14,722 bases of DNA from Oscillospiraceae bacterium UBA1230 (lineage in GTDB: Bacteria > Bacillota > Clostridia > Oscillospirales > Oscillospiraceae): contig DBWU01000071.1 of NCBI GenBank assembly GCA_002309395.1, forward strand, positions 773 through 15,494, in the 5' to 3' direction. Shown in pieces: positions 5,668 to 12,285 of the stretch. How positions within the stretch are numbered: the first letter of the stretch is position 1; each line of letters starts with the position of its first letter. The notes under the pieces were generated by a model. It did not search any database, was not told where the DNA came from, and saw nothing but the letters and a program-made list of their open reading frames with translations. A program made the translations under genes and the position numbers.

Positions 5668-5686
5668 GGGATTTTCTCTGCAAGCG

Positions 5687-5720
5687 GAACCGGGACGCGG
5701 AAAGCGCCCCGGTTCTCTTT
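5687..5720 (+). terminator. Terminator of the ctsR-clpC operon
   Basis: GAACCGGG (5687-5694) pairs with CCCGGTTC (5708-5715); an inner CGC/GCG stem closes on a GGAAA loop after one A-C mismatch. The tail TCTTT is short, so termination may be partial. It starts 20 bases after the clpC stop, and the -35 of the next promoter overlaps its end. Confidence 0.7.
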
Positions 5721-5746
5721 GCAAATGAGGGAAAACGTGGTATACT
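5718..5746 (+). promoter_or_regulatory. Promoter of the three-TM membrane protein gene
   Basis: -35 TTTGCA at 5718-5723 (four of six), 17-base spacer, TG-extended -10 TATACT at 5741-5746. It overlaps the tail of the clpC terminator. The 25 bases 5722-5746 match 22 of 25 with the promoter at 9590-9614. Confidence 0.75.
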
Positions 5747-5775
5747 ATCTATAACCTTCGGAAAGGAGCGATCTC

Positions 5776-7476
5776 ATGAATCACAACTGGAACGATCCCG
5801 GCTTTCAGGGCTTTGCCCGCGGCGCAAAAAAAGAGCGCAAGCCAATTAAAAGCCCGGCGGCGCGTACGCTGGTGAATCTGCTGGTGACGCTTTTATTCGG
5901 CGCCGTATACTACTATATCGCGCTGCCGCCCGTCAACCTGAAGGCGGAGGAATTCTACGTGTTTATCCTGCTGCTGTGCGGCATGTACTGCTTCTGCGCC
6001 GCCATCACCGCCGGATTCCGGGGCGAGGGCGTGAAGGGGTATTTCGGCTTTGTGAAAAAACAGTGCAAGATCCCCCTCATTCTGGCGCTGGCGCTGGCGG
6101 CGGTGGCGATCGCGGGCAGTATCGTGGGCTGGCAGATCTTCCGCGCCGGCGCCTACCGGGATCTTCTCACGGTGACCGGCGGCGACTTTGCCGCCGAGGT
6201 GGAGGAGATCTCCTACCGCCAGATCCCCATGCTGGACGCCGACAGCGCCAGAAAACTGGGTAACCGCAAGCTGGGCGAGCTGGCGGACATGGTGAGCCAG
6301 TTCGAGGTGGCGGACGACTACACCCAGATCAACTATCAGGGACAGCCGGTGCGGGTTACCCCCCTGCGCTACGGCGACTGGATCAAGTGGCTCAATAACC
6401 GTACCCGGGGGCTTCCCGCGTATCTTGTCATCGACATGGTGACCCAGAACGTGGAAGTGGTGCGTCTGGAGCAGGGCATCCACTACACCACCGCCGAGCA
6501 TTTCGGGCGTAATCTCCACCGCTATCTCCGCTTCCGCTATCCCACCTATCTCTTTGACGAGCCGGCGTTTGAGATCGACGAGCAGGGCAATCCCTACTGG
6601 GTCTGCCCCCGGATCACCAAGACCATCGGTCTGTTCGGCGGCGTGGATATCAACGGCGCCGTGCTGGTCAACGCCGTCACCGGCGAGTGCGCCTATTACG
6701 AAGTGGAAGACGTGCCGGAATGGGTGGATCACGTATTCACGGCGGGTCTTATCATCCAGCAGTATGATTACCACGGCACGTATATCAACGGCTTTTTCAA
6801 CTCCCTGTTCGGTCAGCGCGACGTGACGGAGACCACCGACGGCTATAACTATATCGCCATCGGGGACGACGTGTATATGTATACCGGCATCACCTCCGTA
6901 GTCAGCGACGAGTCCAATATCGGCTTTATCCTCTCCAATCAGCGCACCAAGGAGACCCGGTTCTATTCCGTTGCCGGCGCGGAGGAGTTCTCCGCCATGG
7001 ACAGCGCCGAGGGACAGGTCCAGCAGATGCACTACGAGGCGACCTTTCCGCTGTTGCTGAACATCTCCGGTCAGCCAACCTACTTCATGGCGCTCAAGGA
7101 CGCGGCGGGACTGGTGAAGATGTACGCCATGGTGAACGTCAGCCAGTATCAGATCGTCGCCACCGGCTCCACCGTGGCGGATTGCGAGGGCAACTACCGG
7201 ACGATGCTTGCCAACAATCAGTTGGCGCCCGACACGCCTGTGGAGGAGCCGAATCTGCAGGAAGCCGCCGGCATCGTGGAGGAACTCCGCTCGGCGGTGG
7301 TAGAGGGCAACACGGTGTACTATCTGCGCGTAAACGGCGCGTGGTATAAAGGCTCCGCCGCCTCGGTACCGGCGCTGATCCTGCTGGACGAGGGTGAGGC
7401 AGTGCGCTTGCGTTACAGCCCCGAGGACGACGGCATTGCGCGGCTCATCCGCGAACTGGAGACAGCGGCGCAATAG
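5776..7476 (+). CDS. Membrane-anchored protein of unknown function, three TM segments plus large outer domain
   Basis: A 566-residue protein I do not recognise with certainty; similar proteins occur in Clostridia under vague names. A basic N-terminus (KKERK, 18-22) is followed by hydrophobic segments at about 31-50, 60-79 and 99-121. The positive-inside rule (basic 20-30 and 82-98 inside) gives N-in, C-out, so residues 123-566 should be outside the membrane. That domain is acidic-neutral and beta-rich looking, with GLFGGVDINGAVLVNAVTGE (285-304) then VPEWVDHVF (313-321), a PepSY-like or substrate-like pattern of 'value, G-E, tyrosine, VPxWVD'. No catalytic motif, Cys pair, LPXTG anchor or lipobox is visible. 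AAAGGAGCG precedes the ATG. It has its own promoter and terminator and is not obviously CtsR-controlled. Confidence is high that it is a real gene, low on function. Confidence 0.85.
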   Translation: MNHNWNDPGFQGFARGAKKERKPIKSPAARTLVNLLVTLLFGAVYYYIALPPVNLKAEEFYVFILLLCGMYCFCAAITAGFRGEGVKGYFGFVKKQCKIPLILALALAAVAIAGSIVGWQIFRAGAYRDLLTVTGGDFAAEVEEISYRQIPMLDADSARKLGNRKLGELADMVSQFEVADDYTQINYQGQPVRVTPLRYGDWIKWLNNRTRGLPAYLVIDMVTQNVEVVRLEQGIHYTTAEHFGRNLHRYLRFRYPTYLFDEPAFEIDEQGNPYWVCPRITKTIGLFGGVDINGAVLVNAVTGECAYYEVEDVPEWVDHVFTAGLIIQQYDYHGTYINGFFNSLFGQRDVTETTDGYNYIAIGDDVYMYTGITSVVSDESNIGFILSNQRTKETRFYSVAGAEEFSAMDSAEGQVQQMHYEATFPLLLNISGQPTYFMALKDAAGLVKMYAMVNVSQYQIVATGSTVADCEGNYRTMLANNQLAPDTPVEEPNLQEAAGIVEELRSAVVEGNTVYYLRVNGAWYKGSAASVPALILLDEGEAVRLRYSPEDDGIARLIRELETAAQ

Positions 7477-7486
7477 CGTTTATAAG

Positions 7487-7526
7487 AAAAGAACGGAGCG
7501 ATCTTTCGGATCGCTCCGTTCTTTTT
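7487..7526. terminator. Strong bidirectional terminator
   Basis: A perfect 17-pair stem: the left arm 7487-7503 (AAAAGAACGGAGCGATC) pairs with 7509-7525, loop TTTCG. It ends in five T on the plus strand and four T on the minus strand. It lies 11 bases after the membrane-protein stop and 16 bases after the zinc-ribbon gene stop, so it serves both convergent genes. Confidence 0.95.
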
Positions 7527-7541
7527 GCGGAAGAAGAATAC

Positions 7542-7970
7542 TTACGCTTCGCTTGCCGGCTGTTCCGGCTCCATGGGCGCGCCGCAGTCAGGGCAGAATT
7601 TGCTGTTGGACGCGGCGCCGCAGACGGAACAGGTTTTCAGCGCCGGATCGGTCACCGCGTCGGCGCCGTCCTTGCAGGGGCGTGACGCTTCCAGCTCGGC
7701 GATCCGCGCCTTGGAAGCGTTCACCGCCGCCACCACGTCCCGCACCGCGTCGGGGATCTCACCGGAGAACTCCGCCACGAACCACTCGCCGATTGCCTTG
7801 TAATTCTTATCGATCTCACGCTGTTCGCTTAAGATCGACACCGTTACCTTGGCGTTTTCCGAGGCGTATTTCGCCTTCTCCGCGGCGGTGCCTGCCAGTT
7901 CCTTCGCCGCGTCCGCCACGGAACTCGCCAGATCCTGCACCCGCTTCATCAGTTCATCAAAATTTGCCAT
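7542..7970 (-). CDS. Coiled-coil protein with C-terminal zinc ribbon
   Basis: A 142-residue cytoplasmic protein, function unknown. Residues 1-55 form an Ala/Lys/Glu-rich amphipathic helix likely to be coiled coil (LMKRVQDLASSVADAAKEL), 56-97 continue helical with a possible dimer surface, and residues 114-129 make a zinc ribbon CSVC...CPDC (C114, C117, C126, C129). The tail PMEPEQPASEA is a typical zinc-ribbon ending. Such small zinc-ribbon helical proteins are frequent and unassigned in Clostridia. The ATG at 7970 follows AAAGGAG; the 14 upstream codons lie in the leader and were excluded. It has its own promoter with a perfect -10 and is not clearly co-transcribed with glpK upstream (110 bases away). 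What it binds is not indicated by the neighbours. Confidence 0.85.
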   Translation of the reverse strand: MANFDELMKRVQDLASSVADAAKELAGTAAEKAKYASENAKVTVSILSEQREIDKNYKAIGEWFVAEFSGEIPDAVRDVVAAVNASKARIAELEASRPCKDGADAVTDPALKTCSVCGAASNSKFCPDCGAPMEPEQPASEA

Positions 7971-8014
7971 ATCCGAATCTCCTTTCCCGATCTCATTCGC
8001 TTTGCGTTGCAAAG

Positions 8015-8043
8015 ATTATACTGCATCTATATTCGCCGCGCAA
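8015..8043 (-). promoter_or_regulatory. Promoter of the zinc-ribbon gene
   Basis: Minus strand: -35 TTGCGC (8043-8038), 17-base spacer, -10 TATAAT (8020-8015, perfect consensus). The -10 ends 45 bases before the ATG. The -35 matches three of six. Confidence 0.7.
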
Positions 8044-8079
8044 GGCGGATACGCAAGATTTAACACTTCTTTTACACTT

Positions 8080-9573
8080 TCAGTGTTCGATCCAGCCGGC
8101 GGCACGGCTCACGGCGCGCTGCCACAGGGCGTAATCCCCGGCGCATTTATCCGCCGCGCGTTCGGGGCGGAAGACGCGCTGACTGCGCCGCAGAGCGGAC
8201 AGTTCCTCAAGACTGCTCCAAACGCCGCAGCTCAAGCCTGCCAGCGCGGCGGCGCCGAAAGCGGTGGTTTCCACCATGGCAGGGCGATCCACCTCGATCC
8301 GCAAAAGATCCGCCTGGATCTGCAAGAGGATATCCGACACGCTGGCGCCGCCGTCCACCCGAAGACGGGTGATGTCGCGTCCGGCGTCCTGCCGCATGGC
8401 GAGCATCAGATCCGTGACCTGATAGGCGATGCACTCCAGCACGGCCCGGGCGATATGGGCGCGGTTGGTGCCCCGGGTAATGCCCAGCAGAGCGCCTCGG
8501 GCGTACATATCCCAATAGGGCGCGCCCAAGCCAGTAAACGCCGGTACCAGCACCACGCCGCCGCTATCCGGCACCTGCGCCGCCAGCGTGTTGATCTCCG
8601 GCGCCGAGTCGATCAGCTTCAGCTCGTCACGAATCCACTGGATGGTACTGCCGCCGTTGAACACGCTGCCCTCCAGCACGTAGGTGGTCTGACCGCCGAT
8701 CTGCCAGCCAACGGAGCTGACCAGACCCGCCCGGCTCTCCACCGGCGCGCCGCCCACGTTCATCAGCGTGAAACAGCCGGTGCCGTAGGTGTTTTTCGCG
8801 TCGCCTGCGGAAAAGCACGCCTGTCCGAACAGCGCCGACTGCTGATCGCCGGCGGCGCCGCACACGGGCACGCCGGATAGTTTTTCCAAGCCGCTGATGC
8901 CGGACTTGACGTAACCGTAGACCTCGCTGTTGCCTGCCACACGGGGCAGGATACACAAAGGGATCCGCAGCGCCCGGCACAGCTCCTCGTCCCAGCAGAG
9001 GCGGCGGATGTCAAAGAGCATGGTGCGGCAGGCATTGGAAACGTCGGTCACGTGCTGACCGGTCAACTGCCAGATGAGCCACGTTTCCACCGTGCCGAAG
9101 AGCAGTTCGCCCCGCTCCGCCCGCTCGCGGGCCTGGGGCACGTTGTCCAGGATCCAGCGGATCTTGGTGCCGGAAAAATATGCGTCGATCCGCAATCCCG
9201 TGGACTGGGTGATCCGCTCACCCAAGCCGTCTTTATTCAGCTCCTCGCACAGGGGCGCCGTGCGGCGGCACTGCCAGACGATGGCGTTATAGACCGGCTC
9301 GCCGGTGGTTTTATCCCAGAGAATGGTGGTCTCGCGCTGGTTGGTCACGCCGATACCGGCAATGTCGCCGGGGGCGAAATCCTCCGTTGCCTCCATGGCC
9401 GCAAGCCGCTCGCTGTTCCAGATGTTCATAGGGTCGTGCTCCACCCATCCCGCCTGGGGATAGATCTGGCGGAAGGGGTGCTGAGAGATGGCGGCGATCT
9501 GCCCCTCCCGGTCAAATACGATGGCGCGGGAACTGGTCGTTCCCTGATCCAGTGCCAAAATGTAAGGTCCCAT
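8080..9573 (-). CDS. glpK: Glycerol kinase
   Basis: A 497-residue FGGY-family kinase that converts glycerol and ATP to sn-glycerol 3-phosphate in the cytoplasm. Seen: phosphate-binding loop DQGTTSSR at 9-16; glycerol-site residues R80-E81 (in TNQRETT), W100 (IVWQCRRT), Y132 and D243 (GAAGDQQSALFG), all at the E. coli spacing; the second ATP-site segment with GTGCFTLMNVG and DGGAS. Length matches the usual about 500. In Enterococcus-type enzymes a His in the loop before GDQQ is phosphorylated by HPr; here that loop reads SGISGLEKLSGVPVCG and has no His. The ATG at 9573 follows GAGGAGG. No glpF permease or glycerol-phosphate dehydrogenase is next to it. It is transcribed divergently from the hydrolase gene at 9661, with overlapping promoters. 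Confidence 0.97.
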   Translation of the reverse strand: MGPYILALDQGTTSSRAIVFDREGQIAAISQHPFRQIYPQAGWVEHDPMNIWNSERLAAMEATEDFAPGDIAGIGVTNQRETTILWDKTTGEPVYNAIVWQCRRTAPLCEELNKDGLGERITQSTGLRIDAYFSGTKIRWILDNVPQARERAERGELLFGTVETWLIWQLTGQHVTDVSNACRTMLFDIRRLCWDEELCRALRIPLCILPRVAGNSEVYGYVKSGISGLEKLSGVPVCGAAGDQQSALFGQACFSAGDAKNTYGTGCFTLMNVGGAPVESRAGLVSSVGWQIGGQTTYVLEGSVFNGGSTIQWIRDELKLIDSAPEINTLAAQVPDSGGVVLVPAFTGLGAPYWDMYARGALLGITRGTNRAHIARAVLECIAYQVTDLMLAMRQDAGRDITRLRVDGGASVSDILLQIQADLLRIEVDRPAMVETTAFGAAALAGLSCGVWSSLEELSALRRSQRVFRPERAADKCAGDYALWQRAVSRAAGWIEH

Positions 9574-9585
9574 AGGCGCCTCCTC

Positions 9586-9614
9586 TTTTCAAATCGGGAA
9601 AAACGTGGTATACT
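9586..9614 (+). promoter_or_regulatory. Promoter of the hydrolase-UDG operon
   Basis: -35 TTTTCA at 9586-9591 (four of six), 17-base spacer, TG-extended -10 TATACT at 9609-9614. The -35 lies just upstream of, and partly within, the glpK ribosome-site region. Confidence 0.72.
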
Positions 9615-9632
9615 GTATCCAAAGCTATTTGT

Positions 9633-9661
9633 ATCATACCACACAACAGGAGGGATTTCCA
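9633..9661 (-). promoter_or_regulatory. Probable glpK promoter, overlapping the divergent leader
   Basis: Minus strand: -35 TGGAAA (9661-9656, four of six), 17-base spacer, TG-extended -10 TATGAT (9638-9633) preceded by TGTGG. The two facing extended -10 elements form a 7-base inverted repeat, GTGGTAT (9605-9611) and ATACCAC (9636-9642). Confidence 0.6.
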
Positions 9662-10593
9662 TGACAAATCTTTGCGAGTTTTCGTTCCTCTCCTCGGATG
9701 GAAAGACCAATCTCCACGGCATGGAATGGCTGCCGGATACGGCGCCTCGCGCCGTCGTCCAGATCGCCCACGGCGTGGCGGAGCATATCGCCCGGTACGA
9801 CGGCTTTGCCCGGTTTCTCAACGAACACGGCATCGCGGTGGTGGGGCACGATCACCTCGGTCACGGCGGATCCGTTACGGCGAACGGCACGCCGGTCTAT
9901 TTCGGCGACGGCGCGACGTGGGACACGGTGGTGGACGATCTTTATAAACTGCATCTGCGCCTTCGGGAGAAGTTTCCCGATACGCCCCTCTTTTTGATGG
10001 GGCACTCCATGGGTTCGTTCCTGGCGCGGACGTATCTGATCCGCTATCCCGGTACGGTGCGGGGCGCCGTTTTGATGGGCACCGGCTGGCAAAAAGGCTA
10101 TATGCTCTCCGGCGGTCTGGCGGTGGCGGGTCTCATCTGCCGCCGCAACGGGGAGAGCGCCACCAGCGAGCTGGTAACGAATCTGGCGTTCGGCGCGTAT
10201 AACAAGGCGTTTGCCCCCAACCGCACGGAGGTGGACTGGCTCAGCGCCGACACGGACAACGTGGATCGCTATATTGCCGACCCTCTGTGCGGTCAAAGCC
10301 CCACGGTGGGGCTGTTTCGCCAGATGCTTCGGGGGATCCGGTTCAACCAGCGGATGGAGCATCTTGCCAAAATGGACAGGGAGATGCCGGTCCTGTTCAT
10401 CTCCGGCGAGCAGGATCCGGTGGGGGACATGATGAAAGGCGTGATCGCTTCCCGGGACGCGTTTCGCCGCGCCGGCGTCAAGGACGTGTCGCTTTGCTCC
10501 TACCCCGGTCTGCGCCATGAGATCTTAAACGAAACGGCACAGCGTGAGACGGTATACGGCGATCTTTTGCGCTGGATCGAACGCTATTGCTGA
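9661..10593 (+). CDS. Alpha/beta hydrolase, monoacylglycerol lipase/lysophospholipase-like
   Basis: A 310-residue cytoplasmic hydrolase of the serine aminopeptidase S33/Hydrolase_4 group, which includes monoacylglycerol lipases and lysophospholipase PldB. Seen: oxyanion-hole segment HGVAEH (37-42) that is typical of the group; GHDHLGHG (62-69); nucleophile elbow GHSMGS with Ser116; probable acid Asp252 in FISGEQDPVG; and His286 in LRHEILNE, completing the triad. The cap region lies about 140-235. The PEHGVAEH-like oxyanion motif and GHDHLGHG pattern favour an acylglycerol or lysophospholipid substrate, but the specificity is not proven. The ATG at 9661 follows AGGAGGG. Next gene starts 12 bases after its stop, so it shares a transcript with the UDG. 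Divergent glpK could use glycerol it releases (inference). Confidence 0.88.
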   Translation: MTNLCEFSFLSSDGKTNLHGMEWLPDTAPRAVVQIAHGVAEHIARYDGFARFLNEHGIAVVGHDHLGHGGSVTANGTPVYFGDGATWDTVVDDLYKLHLRLREKFPDTPLFLMGHSMGSFLARTYLIRYPGTVRGAVLMGTGWQKGYMLSGGLAVAGLICRRNGESATSELVTNLAFGAYNKAFAPNRTEVDWLSADTDNVDRYIADPLCGQSPTVGLFRQMLRGIRFNQRMEHLAKMDREMPVLFISGEQDPVGDMMKGVIASRDAFRRAGVKDVSLCSYPGLRHEILNETAQRETVYGDLLRWIERYC

Positions 10594-10605
10594 CGGAGGC
10601 AGGGT

Positions 10606-11184
10606 ATGAGCGCGTGGGATGAATTAGAGAAACAATGTAAAAACTGCCGCGCCTGTGCGCTGGAGCAGACGCGCACCAACGTGGTCTTCGGCGTGGGAAC
10701 GCCGGAGGCGGAGGTCATGATCATCGGCGAGGCGCCCGGCGCCAACGAGGATCTGAAAGGGGAGCCCTTTGTCGGGCGCGCCGGCAAACTGCTGGACGAT
10801 ATGCTGGCGATGATCGGGCTGGACAGGAGCCGTATCTATATCACCAACTCCGTCAAGTGCCGTCCGCCGGAAAACCGGGATCCGCTGAACACGGAGAAGG
10901 ACGCCTGCCGGATCTATCTGAAGCGGCAGATCGAGCTGATGCGCCCGAAGATCATCGTGTGCCTGGGCAGGATCAGCGCCATGGAGATCATCAAAGAGGA
11001 TTTCAAGATCACCCAGGAGCACGGGCAGTTCTTTGAAAAGAACGGTATCCAGATGATGGCGCTGTACCATCCAGCGGCACTGCTGCGCGATCCGCGCAAG
11101 AAGCCGGAGACCTTTGAGGATCTGAAGAGATTGCAGGAGAAGATCCGCCGTATCTGCGACCATACCCCCATCGAATTTGCGTAA
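10606..11184 (+). CDS. Family 4 (Fe-S) uracil-DNA glycosylase
   Basis: A 192-residue type 4 uracil-DNA glycosylase, which excises uracil from DNA to start base excision repair. The [4Fe-4S] ligands C14, C17, C85 and C101 are all present (CRAC near the start, KCRPP, DACR). The active-site motif GEAPGANED (41-49) activates the water/uracil pocket, and the C-terminal loop YHPAALLRDPRKK (154-166) carries the DNA-intercalating/His motif. Length is typical (about 190-210). The ATG follows GGAGG with 12 bases from the hydrolase stop, so it is the second gene of the operon. The functional link to the hydrolase is not evident. It belongs to the annotated group often called phage SPO1 DNA polymerase-related protein in older records. 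Confidence 0.95.
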   Translation: MSAWDELEKQCKNCRACALEQTRTNVVFGVGTPEAEVMIIGEAPGANEDLKGEPFVGRAGKLLDDMLAMIGLDRSRIYITNSVKCRPPENRDPLNTEKDACRIYLKRQIELMRPKIIVCLGRISAMEIIKEDFKITQEHGQFFEKNGIQMMALYHPAALLRDPRKKPETFEDLKRLQEKIRRICDHTPIEFA

Positions 11185-11196
11185 GAATAAAAAAGG

Positions 11197-11234
11197 AACC
11201 GCCGCGGAACCTTTCGTTCCGCGGCGGTTTTTTT
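11197..11234. terminator. Strong terminator between the UDG and nucleoside importer genes
   Basis: A perfect 14-pair GC-rich stem: AACCGCCGCGGAAC (11197-11210) with its complement at 11216-11229, loop CTTTC, then seven T to 11234 on the plus strand. An A-run (11189-11194) just before it gives T residues on the minus strand, so it can end both convergent operons; it lies 12 bases after the UDG stop and 19 before the minus-strand permease stop. Confidence 0.95.
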
Positions 11235-11253
11235 GCTTGTCTTGCCGTTAGAA

Positions 11254-12285
11254 TCACCGCTGACCCTTGTCGTAGGGGATACCCTCCGCTTTCGGGGCGC
11301 GGGATTTCTTGGAGGTGAACGCCAGCACCAGCAGCGTGATGATGTAGGGCAGCATCCGATACAGGTGGGCGCTCACGCCGATGTTGGCCAGCGTATACAC
11401 GCCGTCGCCGTTGATGTCGATGGAGGAATACGCGGCGGCGATACACTTGAAAAGACCGAACAGGAGCGACGCGCCGGCGATGTTCAGCGGTTTCCAGTTA
11501 CCGAAGATCATCACCGCCAACGCCAGGAAGCCGAAGCCTGCCACGTCACCGTTGGAGGTGCAGTTGGCGGTGGTCAGCGCGTAGACAAAGCCGCCCATAC
11601 CCGCCAGAAAGCCGGAGATGGTGGTGCCGGTATAGCGCATCCGGTGGACGTTGATGCCCAGCGAATCCGCCGCTTGCGGATTTTCACCGCAGGCGCGCAG
11701 ACGCAGACCGAACCGCGTGCGATAGAGGATAACGGACAGCACGACGAACAGCAGGATGCACACGTAGGTGGCAAGATAGACTTTGTTGAGGAACGTGTTG
11801 CCCAAAAAGCCGAGATCGGCGTCCTTTGCATAGCCCAACGTGGTCTTTTTGATCATGAACCAACTGGCGGCGGAGCCGGTCGCCATCTGGAGCGTGTTCT
11901 GGTTGGCGATGATACGCACCAGAAACAGCACCAGAGCCGGCGCCATCAGGTTCAGTGCCGTGCCGCCGATGGTCTGATCCGCCCGAAGCTTGATCGAGGC
12001 AAAGCTCAGCAGCAGGGAGAACACGGCGCCCATAACGCCTGCCGCCAGCATGGTCAACAGCTCCAGACCCTGCAGCGTCAGCCAGTGCCCGTTATTATAC
12101 GCGGCGAGGATCGCGTCGCTGCTCTGCATCACGCGCACGAAGATCACGCCGATGAACGCGCCGAAGATCATGATACCTTCCAATGCCAGGTTGATGATAC
12201 CGCTTCGCTCGGCAAACACACCTGCCAGCGCCACGATCATCAGAGGAATGGCATAGATCATCGTCTGTTGGATCAAAAATGTCAT
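11254..12285 (-). CDS. Nucleoside ABC transporter permease, NupQ-like
   Basis: A 343-residue BPD_transp_2-type integral membrane permease, resembling B. subtilis YufQ/NupQ of the guanosine importer. Hydrophobic segments are visible at about 8-26, 33-51, 76-95, 110-127, 171-188, 222-239, 250-262 and 311-324. The cytoplasmic coupling loop LRACGENPQAADSLGINVHRMRY (196-218) contacts the ATPase; AxGENPxAA is the family signature. Substrate class (nucleosides, likely purine) is inferred from the NupOPQ arrangement, as BMP-type importers also take other ligands. The ATG overlaps the upstream permease stop in ATGA, and the ribosome site GGAGGCGAGGCGG falls inside its acidic tail coding sequence. The N-terminus aligns well with the family (MTFLIQQTMIYAIPLMI), so no alternative start is needed. 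It is the last gene of the operon before a terminator. Confidence 0.92.
   Translation of the reverse strand: MTFLIQQTMIYAIPLMIVALAGVFAERSGIINLALEGIMIFGAFIGVIFVRVMQSSDAILAAYNNGHWLTLQGLELLTMLAAGVMGAVFSLLLSFASIKLRADQTIGGTALNLMAPALVLFLVRIIANQNTLQMATGSAASWFMIKKTTLGYAKDADLGFLGNTFLNKVYLATYVCILLFVVLSVILYRTRFGLRLRACGENPQAADSLGINVHRMRYTGTTISGFLAGMGGFVYALTTANCTSNGDVAGFGFLALAVMIFGNWKPLNIAGASLLFGLFKCIAAAYSSIDINGDGVYTLANIGVSAHLYRMLPYIITLLVLAFTSKKSRAPKAEGIPYDKGQR

Noticed and set aside
4363..5724. 453-codon minus-strand frame over clpC
   Set aside because: It mirrors the ClpC coding strand, and the product is His/Leu/Arg-rich without domains.
5893..7473. 526-codon minus-strand frame over the membrane protein
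   Set aside because: It is nearly coextensive with the plus-strand gene, which has a ribosome site, promoter and TM topology. The antisense product is His/Val-rich with no motif and lacks its own ribosome site.
8061..8087. AACACT repeats with a small hairpin just at the glpK stop
   Set aside because: ACACTgaaAGTGT-type pairing is short and lacks a T-tract on the minus strand, so I did not call a glpK terminator. Some readthrough into the zinc-ribbon gene is possible.
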